Positions 16,163 through 23,746 of a stretch of 41,433 nt of DNA are shown piece after piece. Position 1 is the first letter of the stretch; every line of letters starts with the position of its first letter. The DNA lies in assembly GCA_029248405.1 (NCBI GenBank), contig JAQWJJ010000020.1:1-41433 (forward strand). Reading direction: 5' to 3'. Source of the stretch: Flavobacteriaceae bacterium. GTDB lineage: Bacteria; Bacteroidota; Bacteroidia; Flavobacteriales; Flavobacteriaceae. The notes below the pieces were generated by a model. That model did not search any database. It was not told the origin of the DNA and saw only the letters and a list, made by a program, of their open reading frames with translations. Position numbers and translations under genes: made by a program.

Positions 16163-17071
16163 ATGAGTGTCAAGACTGAATTCAGCATTAAGGATCTAGA
16201 AAATCTGAGTGGCATCAAGGCCCACACGATTAGGATATGGGAGAAACGTTATCGCCTCCTTGAGCCGAAGCGCACGGACACCAACATACGCCACTATGAT
16301 ATGGTCAACATGACCAAACTGCTCAATGTCTCATTTTTGTATAACCAGGGCTATAAGATTTCTAAAATCGCCAAACTCAAAAATGTTGACATTAATCATA
16401 TCATCAGTGAGTCTCGAGATGTAGAGATAGAACATTATGCGCTGCATCACTTCAAACAAGCCATGTTTGATTTTGACCATGCCTTATTCGATAAAACTTA
16501 TTACAACCTAGCGGAGAAGCAGTCATTTGAAAGTATTTTCTTTGATATTTTTATCGCTTTACTCAATGAAATCGGGGTGTTATGGCAAACCGGGACTATA
16601 GACCCAGTGCATGAGCGTTTTATCTCCGAACTCATCAAGCAAAAAATAGTTGAAGCCACTCTTAAAGCCCAAAATGCTATAGGAAAGAACCAACAACCGC
16701 AATTTGCGCTATTTTTACCTTACGAAGAAATCCACGAAATAGGGTTGCTCTTTGCCAATTACACCCTACTCAACCAGGGGCATCAAACCCTCTATTTGGG
16801 CAGTAACATTCCATTAGATAACCTCAAGCATTTGGTCAAACATTACGACGAAATGATATTTTTCTCATACTTCACCGTAAAACCCGATGACCAATCCGTC
16901 AAAGACTACATTGCTGCATTCAAGAGACAAGTAAAGGCGATAGACAGGTATCAACTATGGCTAATGGGCAGTAAAATTCAAGGGCTTGATCCTGGGCGTT
17001 TTGGTCCCCAAACGCAACTTATTTTTAAATTAGAAGACTTAAGAAAACATATTCAGTCTTATTTTCAATAA
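16163..17071 (+). CDS. MerR-family regulator with cobalamin-binding-like domain (CarH/LitR type)
   Basis: Likely repressor of the carotenoid operon that follows 24 bases downstream. Residues 7-75 are a MerR winged helix (FSIKDLENLSGIKAHTIRIW, KRTDTNIRHYDMVNM). Residues of about 95-175 match the helical cap of B12 photoreceptors: W141 is followed after nine residues by E151, but the next residue is arginine (R152) where CarH has histidine. Residues of about 178-300 look like the Rossmann-type B12 domain, with ExHxxG (189-194) keeping the axial-ligand histidine H191 and LGSNIPL further on. CarH/LitR bind adenosylcobalamin and release DNA in light. Whether this protein still binds B12 is not proven by sequence. 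Confidence 0.85.
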   Translation: MSVKTEFSIKDLENLSGIKAHTIRIWEKRYRLLEPKRTDTNIRHYDMVNMTKLLNVSFLYNQGYKISKIAKLKNVDINHIISESRDVEIEHYALHHFKQAMFDFDHALFDKTYYNLAEKQSFESIFFDIFIALLNEIGVLWQTGTIDPVHERFISELIKQKIVEATLKAQNAIGKNQQPQFALFLPYEEIHEIGLLFANYTLLNQGHQTLYLGSNIPLDNLKHLVKHYDEMIFFSYFTVKPDDQSVKDYIAAFKRQVKAIDRYQLWLMGSKIQGLDPGRFGPQTQLIFKLEDLRKHIQSYFQ

Positions 17072-17095
17072 TATCATAACGATTTTTTCTGGACG

Positions 17096-18562
17096 ATGAA
17101 TCAAACTATCGCAATCATTGGCTCGGGTTTTTCTGCTCTGGCCGCGTCATGTTACCTGGCGCAATCGGGTCATCAAGTGACTGTATTCGAAAAAAATGCG
17201 AGTCTTGGTGGCCGCGCACGACAACTTAAAAAGGAGGGCTTCACTTTTGACATGGGCCCGACTTGGTATTGGATGCCTGATGTTTTTGAGCAATTCTTTA
17301 GCGATTTCGGAAAATCACCCCAAGATTACTACGACTTGATCAAATTAAACCCTGCATATGCTGTTTATTTTGGGCCCTCTGAAGTGATCACTATCGAAGA
17401 CACTCTCGATAAAATTAAAGCCGCATTCGAGCGAGAAGAAAAAGGAAGTGCCCACAAACTACAAAAGTTTATTGACGAGGCGTTAGACAATTATAATATT
17501 GCCATTAAAGATCTGGTGTACCGACCAGGCATATCACCCTTAGAGCTCGTGACTCCAAAAACAGCCAAAAAAATTGGTCAGTTTTTCAGCACCATCAGTC
17601 GTGAAGTTAGGTCTTCTTTTGACAATCCAAAGCTGATTGCCATTCTGGAATTTCCGGTATTATTTCTGGGCGCAAAGCCATCGAATACACCCGCCTTTTA
17701 CAGCTTTATGAATTACGCTGATTTTGGCCTTGGAACTTTTCATCCAAAAAATGGAATGTACAGTGTGGTTTCTGCCATGACACAATTGGCTGAATCTCTC
17801 GGTGTCACCTTCAAAACAAATCACGCCGTGGAATCAATCACATTGCAGGGCAATAGAGCAACGGGGATTATCGTCAATGACCAAAGTCTTGAATTTGATT
17901 ATGTATTGAGTGGCGCAGACTATCACCATACTGAAACTCTTTTGCCGCAGGCTTATCGCCAATACTCTGAAGGCTATTGGAATAAAAAGACATTTGCTCC
18001 GTCTTCACTACTATTTTATGTCGGTTTCGATAAAAAACTTAAAAATGTAGAACACCATACTTTATTTTTTGATGTGTCTTTTCAAGAACACGCGCGGTGC
18101 ATATATGACGATCCACAATGGCCGAAAGACCCGCTGTTCTACGCCAGTTTCCCCTCAATCACTGATGATAATGCAGCACCAGCGGGCAAGGAAGCAGGCA
18201 TCTTCTTGATTCCTTTGGCTGTAGGGATTGAGGACACTCCAGAACTTAGAGAAGCCTATTTTCAAAAAATCGTTGATCGATTTGAACAATTGACCAATCA
18301 GAAGATTCAAAAAAATATTATCTTTAAAGAGAGTTTTTGCCTTAAAGATTTTATTGAGGATTACAACTCATTCAAAGGCAATGCATATGGGTTGGCAAAT
18401 ACATTATTGCAAACCGCATTTTTGCGGCCTAAGTTGAAAAGTAAAAAAGTAAACGGGTTGTATTTCACTGGTCAATTAACCGTTCCGGGGCCAGGTGTGC
18501 CGCCTGCATTGATCTCTGGCAAAATTGTGGCAGGATTGATAGAACAACAGATGAAGCAATAA
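17096..18562 (+). CDS. crtI: Phytoene desaturase
   Basis: FAD-dependent desaturase converting phytoene to lycopene in four steps, membrane-associated. The N-terminal dinucleotide-binding motif reads IAIIGSGFSALAA with E32 at the end of the second strand, then LGGRARQL. The C-terminal CrtI signature is LYFTGQLTVPGPGVPPALIS with SGKIVAGL after it. 488 residues is the normal length. The stop overlaps the crtB start by one base (TAATG). A related carotenoid oxidase is less likely given crtB next to it and the standard gene order. Confidence 0.95.
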   Translation: MNQTIAIIGSGFSALAASCYLAQSGHQVTVFEKNASLGGRARQLKKEGFTFDMGPTWYWMPDVFEQFFSDFGKSPQDYYDLIKLNPAYAVYFGPSEVITIEDTLDKIKAAFEREEKGSAHKLQKFIDEALDNYNIAIKDLVYRPGISPLELVTPKTAKKIGQFFSTISREVRSSFDNPKLIAILEFPVLFLGAKPSNTPAFYSFMNYADFGLGTFHPKNGMYSVVSAMTQLAESLGVTFKTNHAVESITLQGNRATGIIVNDQSLEFDYVLSGADYHHTETLLPQAYRQYSEGYWNKKTFAPSSLLFYVGFDKKLKNVEHHTLFFDVSFQEHARCIYDDPQWPKDPLFYASFPSITDDNAAPAGKEAGIFLIPLAVGIEDTPELREAYFQKIVDRFEQLTNQKIQKNIIFKESFCLKDFIEDYNSFKGNAYGLANTLLQTAFLRPKLKSKKVNGLYFTGQLTVPGPGVPPALISGKIVAGLIEQQMKQ

Positions 18563-19404
18563 TGAAATCACTCTTTGATAACATATCTGAATCGTGTAGC
18601 GAAAATGTCACACAGACCTACAGCACGTCATTTTCCTTAGCGACCAAAATGCTTGCACCAGAAATTCGCCAAGACATCTACAATGTCTACGGATTTGTGC
18701 GCTTAGCAGATGAGATTGTGGATTCCTTCCATGATTATGACAAGACGACATTATTTGGTCGTTTTGAAGTCGAATTGGCACAGGCGCTAGCAGAAAAAAT
18801 CAGCTTGAATCCTATTTTGAATTCATTCCAACACAGTGTTCACAGATATGGCATCGACCAGCACTTGATTGATGCATTTATGGACAGCATGAAACTGGAT
18901 TTGACCAAAAGTGTTTACAAAACCAAAGAGGAATACGAAAAATACATTTACGGCTCAGCGGATGTGGTTGGATTGATGTGTTTGAAGATTTTTGTCAACG
19001 GACAACAGGAGCAATATGATTTACTCAAAGACTCAGCCATGAGCCTTGGATCGGCCTTTCAGAAGGTTAATTTTTTGCGCGACCTCAAGGCAGATCACGA
19101 CGACTTAAACAGATCTTATTTTCCGAATACGAACCTGTCGGCACTAGATGAAATTGCCAAACAAGCCATCATTGCAGAAATTGAAAGTGATTTTCAAAAA
19201 GGTTACCAAGGAATTTTACGCCTGCCGCCTGAAGCCAAGTTTGGTGTTTTCATGGCCTATAGGTATTACAGAAGATTACTCAAAAAGCTCAGCGAAACTC
19301 CAGCACTCGAAATAAAGAACACACGAATTCGTGTGCCGAATTACGAAAAATTTGGTCTACTGACCCGCAGTTATGTTAAATTCCACCTCAAATTAGTACG
19401 TTAA
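18562..19404 (+). CDS. crtB: Phytoene synthase
   Basis: Joins two geranylgeranyl diphosphates head to head to make phytoene, the committed carotenoid step. The 280-residue squalene/phytoene synthase fold has both aspartate-rich magnesium motifs: RLADEIVDSF (D50, D54) and FLRDLKADHDD (D174, D178). YSTSFSLATKML is the usual N-terminal block. It overlaps crtI and crtZ by one base each, which indicates translational coupling. Confidence 0.95.
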   Translation: MKSLFDNISESCSENVTQTYSTSFSLATKMLAPEIRQDIYNVYGFVRLADEIVDSFHDYDKTTLFGRFEVELAQALAEKISLNPILNSFQHSVHRYGIDQHLIDAFMDSMKLDLTKSVYKTKEEYEKYIYGSADVVGLMCLKIFVNGQQEQYDLLKDSAMSLGSAFQKVNFLRDLKADHDDLNRSYFPNTNLSALDEIAKQAIIAEIESDFQKGYQGILRLPPEAKFGVFMAYRYYRRLLKKLSETPALEIKNTRIRVPNYEKFGLLTRSYVKFHLKLVR

Positions 19405-19859
19405 TGATGCAAATCTTTCTTTGGATACTTGTTTTTTTGACCACCTTCAGTGTCATGGAATTCATGGCCTGGTTCACCCACAAATACGTCATGCACGGAT
19501 TTCTGTGGTCTTTACATAAAGACCACCATCACAAAGACCACGGTAGTTGGTGGGAGCGCAACGACGCCTTTTTTATCTTTTATGCGGCTGTGAGCATCCT
19601 GTGTTTTATCAGTTGGGAAAATTATGGATTTTGGGCTGGATTACCGATCGGGCTTGGGATCTTTGCCTATGGCTTGGCTTATTTTTTGGTGCATGATATT
19701 TTCATTCATCAGCGGTTTAAAATGTTTCGTAATGCCAATAATTGGTATGCCAAGGGCATAAGACGAGCTCACAAAATTCATCACAAACATCTTGGCAAGG
19801 ATAAAGGCGAGTGTTTTGGCATGTTGGTGCCCCCATTGAAGTACTTCAAAAGGAACTGA
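19404..19859 (+). CDS. crtZ: Beta-carotene hydroxylase
   Basis: Di-iron membrane hydroxylase that adds 3-hydroxyl groups to beta-carotene, giving zeaxanthin. All histidine clusters are present in 151 residues: HKYVMH (26-31), HKDHH (38-42), HDIFIH (97-102) and HKIHH (123-127). Membrane helices lie at about 3-20, 55-70 and 78-98. It starts inside the crtB stop and ends one base before crtY, so it is part of the operon. Confidence 0.93.
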   Translation: MMQIFLWILVFLTTFSVMEFMAWFTHKYVMHGFLWSLHKDHHHKDHGSWWERNDAFFIFYAAVSILCFISWENYGFWAGLPIGLGIFAYGLAYFLVHDIFIHQRFKMFRNANNWYAKGIRRAHKIHHKHLGKDKGECFGMLVPPLKYFKRN

Positions 19860-19860
19860 T

Positions 19861-20565
19861 ATGGATCAATTGTATTTGTGGTTGAATTTAGGCGCCCTGT
19901 CAATACCTTTTCTTTTTTCTTTTCATCCAAAAATTCAATTTTACAAACATTGGCCCACTGTGTTTCCTGGGATTTTGGTGATGATGCTCATTTTTATTCC
20001 TTGGGATATTTATTTTACGGTCCAAGGGTTTTGGGGGTTTAATCCGGATTACCTTATTGGCTATAATGTGGCTGGCCTTCCTGTAGAAGAATGGTTGTTT
20101 TTTATTTGCATCCCATATGCCTGCTTATTCACCCACTATACTATTGTTCAGCTTAAGCCACAATGGTCTTTTTCTGCAAAAAATGCACAAAGGCTTTTTT
20201 TGATTCTTGCCGCCCTCTTGATCATTAGTTTATGGTATGGATACCATAACTGGTATACTGCGGTTAGTTTTTCTTTTGCCCTTGTTGTTCTTGGGTTAAC
20301 CAATAACTACAAAACTCAATTGTTTCAATCATTTTTTGTCAGTTATGCGATCATATTGATCCCTTTCTTTATTGTCAATGGCATTTTAACAGGGAGCGGA
20401 CTGCCTGAAGCGGTGGTTTGGTATAACGATGCAGAAAATTTTGGCCTACGTCTGGGTACAATACCAGTCGAAGATACCGTTTATAATTTAGGCATGTTAT
20501 TGACTGTTGTGCTTGTTAGTGACTATCTGGGATCGCGTCAAAAAAGCGACACAAGGGATGTCTAA
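19861..20565 (+). CDS. crtY: Lycopene beta-cyclase, CrtYcd type
   Basis: Membrane cyclase closing the beta rings of lycopene to give beta-carotene. This is not the FAD-containing CrtY: the 234 residues are two tandem halves, each related to the CrtYc and CrtYd subunits of actinobacteria. Each half carries the conserved acidic motif, PVEEWLFF at 74-81 and PVEDTVYN at 202-209. About seven hydrophobic segments are visible. It follows crtZ directly and overlaps tspO by 8 bases. The symbol crtYcd would also be suitable. Confidence 0.9.
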   Translation: MDQLYLWLNLGALSIPFLFSFHPKIQFYKHWPTVFPGILVMMLIFIPWDIYFTVQGFWGFNPDYLIGYNVAGLPVEEWLFFICIPYACLFTHYTIVQLKPQWSFSAKNAQRLFLILAALLIISLWYGYHNWYTAVSFSFALVVLGLTNNYKTQLFQSFFVSYAIILIPFFIVNGILTGSGLPEAVVWYNDAENFGLRLGTIPVEDTVYNLGMLLTVVLVSDYLGSRQKSDTRDV

Positions 20566-21031
20566 ATATTTTCAGGCTGTGCTCTGGTTTGCCCTCAATT
20601 TCTTGGGGCTCTATCTGGGCAGCTTCGCCACGACAACTGGCATCAATAGTCCCTGGTATACTGCTCTCAAACAAGCGCCCTGGACACCTCCGGGTTACAT
20701 ATTTGGCATCGCCTGGACCACAATCATGATTGCTTTTTCTATTTATCTTTTCCGCGGATGGCGATCAGTCGAAAACAAAAGGCAATTTGCTCTTTTGTTT
20801 GGCACATCGTGGCTCCTAAATGTGCTATGGAATCCAATATTTTTCGTCATGCATCAAACACTATTGGGGCTTGTGGTATTGATCGCACTCCTTCTTTCTA
20901 TAAGCGCCATAGCGGTTCTTTATCGCAAAAGCCAAGGGCGTTATACCCTACTGCTGGCCCCATATCTCATATGGCTAGTGATAGCTGCCTCACTTAACGC
21001 CTATATAATTTGGCAAAATCCAATTTTATAA
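20558..21031 (+). CDS. tspO: TspO/MBR-family tryptophan-rich sensory protein
   Basis: Five-helix membrane protein that binds porphyrins and, in Rhodobacter, adjusts photosynthesis genes. From the ATG at 20558 it has 157 residues, the family size; a start at 20507 would overlap crtY by 59 bases. The signatures WYTALKQAPWTPPGYIFGIAWT-like (split here as WYTALKQAPWTPP and GIAWT), NVLWNPIFF and PYLIWLVIAASLNAYI are clear. As the last gene of the carotenoid operon it may sense light-generated tetrapyrrole products or membrane oxidation; this role is inferred. Confidence 0.93.
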   Translation: MSKYFQAVLWFALNFLGLYLGSFATTTGINSPWYTALKQAPWTPPGYIFGIAWTTIMIAFSIYLFRGWRSVENKRQFALLFGTSWLLNVLWNPIFFVMHQTLLGLVVLIALLLSISAIAVLYRKSQGRYTLLLAPYLIWLVIAASLNAYIIWQNPIL

Positions 21032-21041
21032 GTACTGCTGT

Positions 21042-21758
21042 TTACTGCTGTAGCGGAGCTTCTAAGTAGGGAAAAGGGAGTCCAAAATTTCGGTCGCCAG
21101 AATCCACTTGATCACTAATGAGTTTTGGCCCATTGACCCCATCAAAACGTGTTCCATCTGGCCCACCAAAAAGCAGCAATAGGGTGTCGTCCATAACATC
21201 GTCTGATAGCCTTCTTCCTGTAAACCACAAATCACCACTATGAAAAGACGTTGGTCCCTCAGGCGCTACTTGGAGTGCATCAGAAGCAGCCAAAAACTCA
21301 GTGAAAACCGTTATGTCCTGTCCCAAAACATTAGCGTCAAAAGTTATTTCAGGCAGATTTGGGTCCTGGTAAAATGCGTAATAATCAGTCAAACTCGTCT
21401 GAAAAACAGAAGGAAATGTCGCTTGGCCCATACCTTGAATCGGGGACAAACTGCTGCGGTCAGAAGTAGCAGAATGATTGTATGCATTTTGGAGTGCGGC
21501 ATTTGGCGAATAAACGAGATTGATTCCAGGGCGCCCTAGTGCATCTTCTTGAACATAAAGACCACTAAAATCTAGACCGTTAAGACAGGGGCCACATTCA
21601 CCACCGCAGTCTATACCGGTCTCCTCACCATTTTGAATTCCATCAGTACAAGTCACCTGTTCAATGACATTATTAAAATCGTCGGCGTCTTCACAACTGA
21701 ACAAAATGGCCGCCAAACCAAAACACACCAACGGAATATATAATTTTTTTAACGTCAT
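21042..21758 (-). CDS. Lipoprotein matching the C-terminal part of DUF4331
   Basis: Lipoprotein with lipobox cysteine C22 (AAILFSC), then a cysteine-rich linker CTDGIQNGEETGIDCGGEC with GPC after it (37-58), a motif common in Bacteroidota surface proteins. The rest contains LGRPGINLVYSPN and ends in NFGLPFPYLEAPL, which resemble the middle and the C-terminus of single-chain DUF4331 proteins. The preceding gene (start 22480) holds the N-terminal part and lies 2 bases upstream. Function unknown; probably a surface or periplasmic partner protein. Confidence 0.72.
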   Translation of the reverse strand: MTLKKLYIPLVCFGLAAILFSCEDADDFNNVIEQVTCTDGIQNGEETGIDCGGECGPCLNGLDFSGLYVQEDALGRPGINLVYSPNAALQNAYNHSATSDRSSLSPIQGMGQATFPSVFQTSLTDYYAFYQDPNLPEITFDANVLGQDITVFTEFLAASDALQVAPEGPTSFHSGDLWFTGRRLSDDVMDDTLLLLFGGPDGTRFDGVNGPKLISDQVDSGDRNFGLPFPYLEAPLQQ

Positions 21759-21760
21759 GG

Positions 21761-22480
21761 TTATTGCTTTCTTTTAGTGGATACCCATATATTATAGGCA
21801 TTGGGTAAATTTTCTAATCCATAGCTCGTCCCCGCATGAGCTGGAGCTGTGCCTAGCAAATCATTGGGAACCTCAACCACAACAGCCAAAACATTAGACT
21901 GTGCAAAGTAATCTTGGGCTTCTGCAGCAGAAGAAAAACCTTCGGGTGCCAAAGTGCCATTGCGCATTGAATTGAAACGATTTTGATCAAAGAAAAATGG
22001 ATCCCTTCGCGGACCGGCAAATAATCTAAGAGCACTGTCCTCTGAGATGTATAATGAGTCTAAAGTCGAAATTTGCACCTGACCAGACAAAGCTTCAACC
22101 TGAACTTCTCGCACCAAACCTTGATGCTCTTGGTCAATCACAACGGGTCCAAAGAAATACATCACAGAGTCACGGCGCATGGCTTGGATCACGACATCTT
22201 CTTTGAAGTCGCCCGTATTATCAATGTTGAATTCGATCAAAACCTCAGGATCAAACCCTGCTTGCTCGGTTACCGAACCAATAGATAATGGTCCTTGTAG
22301 CGTCACCACGAGTACTGTATGATCGGGGCTTTGACCTTCAAAGGCATAGAAATCAGCAATATCTACGGTAGTATTAGCGACAAAATTACCATCAATTTGA
22401 TCCGAACTCATCAATAAAAAAGCCACCAAACAACCGAGTAAACTACCGGAATACAAATAAATTTTCGTTTTATTTTTCAT
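21761..22480 (-). CDS. Exported protein matching the N-terminal part of DUF4331
   Basis: 239 residues with an N-terminal hydrophobic segment (IYLYSGSLLGCLVAFLLMSS) that works as a signal peptide or anchor. The start of the mature part, TTVDIADFYAFEGQSPDHTV, followed by LVVTLQGPLS and LIEFNIDNTGDFKEDV, matches the opening of DUF4331. It ends (NIWVSTKRKQ) where a single-chain DUF4331 protein would continue, and the second half is encoded by the next gene. No catalytic residues were recognised. The two are surely co-transcribed. Confidence 0.72.
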   Translation of the reverse strand: MKNKTKIYLYSGSLLGCLVAFLLMSSDQIDGNFVANTTVDIADFYAFEGQSPDHTVLVVTLQGPLSIGSVTEQAGFDPEVLIEFNIDNTGDFKEDVVIQAMRRDSVMYFFGPVVIDQEHQGLVREVQVEALSGQVQISTLDSLYISEDSALRLFAGPRRDPFFFDQNRFNSMRNGTLAPEGFSSAAEAQDYFAQSNVLAVVVEVPNDLLGTAPAHAGTSYGLENLPNAYNIWVSTKRKQ

Positions 22481-22546
22481 AAATCTTGTCCCCTATTTCG
22501 TTACTTTTAACCCTACAAGTAAAACCTTATCATACAAAAATAACAA

Positions 22547-23746
22547 ATGAACCCGTCTTCCGCTGGTTGGATCAAAAAATTTATCAAAGAGTTTGAAAAA
22601 ACTGAGCTTTGCCTGCCGTTTGCAGACGATTCAGCTTTTTACCAAGCCTTAAAGCAGTCCGGTTTCATTTATGGCATGTCTTTGTCGAGTATTGGGAATA
22701 AAGTCGTCAGTCCACTGAAATTGACCCATGAAGAACTCACCAAAATCAATTTACTTCATAGTCTTTTGTATTTCCATTTTGAGGCATTTCCTGAGCACCA
22801 ATACCCTGAAGCGGTTCAAAAAATAGTTTCATTTTACAAACACCTTGGCAAAGGAAAACCTGGTTTGTTGCAAAAATTAAATTTTTCACAGAGTCCTAAC
22901 GAAAATTTAGAAGGCATTATTAATGCGCGTCTGCACGAAAATGGACACATCGAGAAGACAGAAATCACATCAATCTTCACTTATGTCTTGCTTTTTATTG
23001 ATGTCTTGGCCTTCAGGAATTACGTTAATGGGGCTGAAGATGACCTGAAATTAGATTTTGAATCACTTGAATTAATGGCCATACAATCTTGTGCCTGGGC
23101 CCTCGAGAGCAAGGAAAAACCAAAAAAATATGATTTGGTGGTCATTGACATGCTCCATAGTGCGCTAAGGCATCCGCTTGTTTTTGATTCCGATCACGGC
23201 ATTGAGTTCGCTAACCAAATAAAGAGCCGTCATGACCTCACCAAACTCTTCTTTTTGGATGTCTGTTGTCTCGGGATTTGGGACGACAAAGTACTTGAGG
23301 ACCAAGAGGTCCAATTCTTGAAAGATTTTGAGCAGCGCATCGTTGCTGGTCAACATTTCGCCCAACAAAGTCTCGACGATTTGCGCTCGTTTTCTATTCA
23401 ACACGCCAAAAAAGTGCAGCTTTTTGAGCACGCCAATCCCATAAAACACTTATACAAAACCTCAAGTGATATGGTGAAAGTGTTGATTTTGCGCAACAAA
23501 AATCGCTTAATAAAAGAACTCTTGGAAAGTGGTGAACTCTTGAAGCTGCTTACTCTATCTACAGTCAGAGACCTCAACACCGAAGAAAAACAAAAAGTAA
23601 AGGAACAACTTTTGGATGTGTGCAAAACAATTCCATCTTTAACGCTCTTTTTACTTCCAGGGGGCTCGCTGCTTTTGCCAATTATGGTGAAGCTCATCCC
23701 AAAAATGTTGCCATCGGCCTTTAATGACAACGCTGTAGATGACTAA
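22547..23746 (+). CDS. LETM1-related (biofilm-associated) protein
   Basis: 399 residues without a signal peptide. The C-terminal 80 residues (KVKEQLLDVCKTIPSLTLFLLPGG, given here in pieces: KEQLLDVCKTIPSLTLFLL, PGGSLLLPIMVKL, PKMLPSAFND) match the LETM1-like motif that defines a Bacteroidota family annotated as LETM1-related biofilm-associated protein. Mitochondrial LETM1 affects cation/proton exchange; no exchanger activity can be claimed here. The N-terminal 300 residues are helical and not recognised. It diverges from the DUF4331 pair and overlaps the end of recQ by 4 bases, convergently. Confidence 0.72.
   Translation: MNPSSAGWIKKFIKEFEKTELCLPFADDSAFYQALKQSGFIYGMSLSSIGNKVVSPLKLTHEELTKINLLHSLLYFHFEAFPEHQYPEAVQKIVSFYKHLGKGKPGLLQKLNFSQSPNENLEGIINARLHENGHIEKTEITSIFTYVLLFIDVLAFRNYVNGAEDDLKLDFESLELMAIQSCAWALESKEKPKKYDLVVIDMLHSALRHPLVFDSDHGIEFANQIKSRHDLTKLFFLDVCCLGIWDDKVLEDQEVQFLKDFEQRIVAGQHFAQQSLDDLRSFSIQHAKKVQLFEHANPIKHLYKTSSDMVKVLILRNKNRLIKELLESGELLKLLTLSTVRDLNTEEKQKVKEQLLDVCKTIPSLTLFLLPGGSLLLPIMVKLIPKMLPSAFNDNAVDD

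Noticed and set aside
21042-22480. DUF4331 pair as a frameshifted single gene
   Set aside because: The second gene begins with its own signal peptide, lipobox and cysteine-rich linker, which a frameshift would not create.
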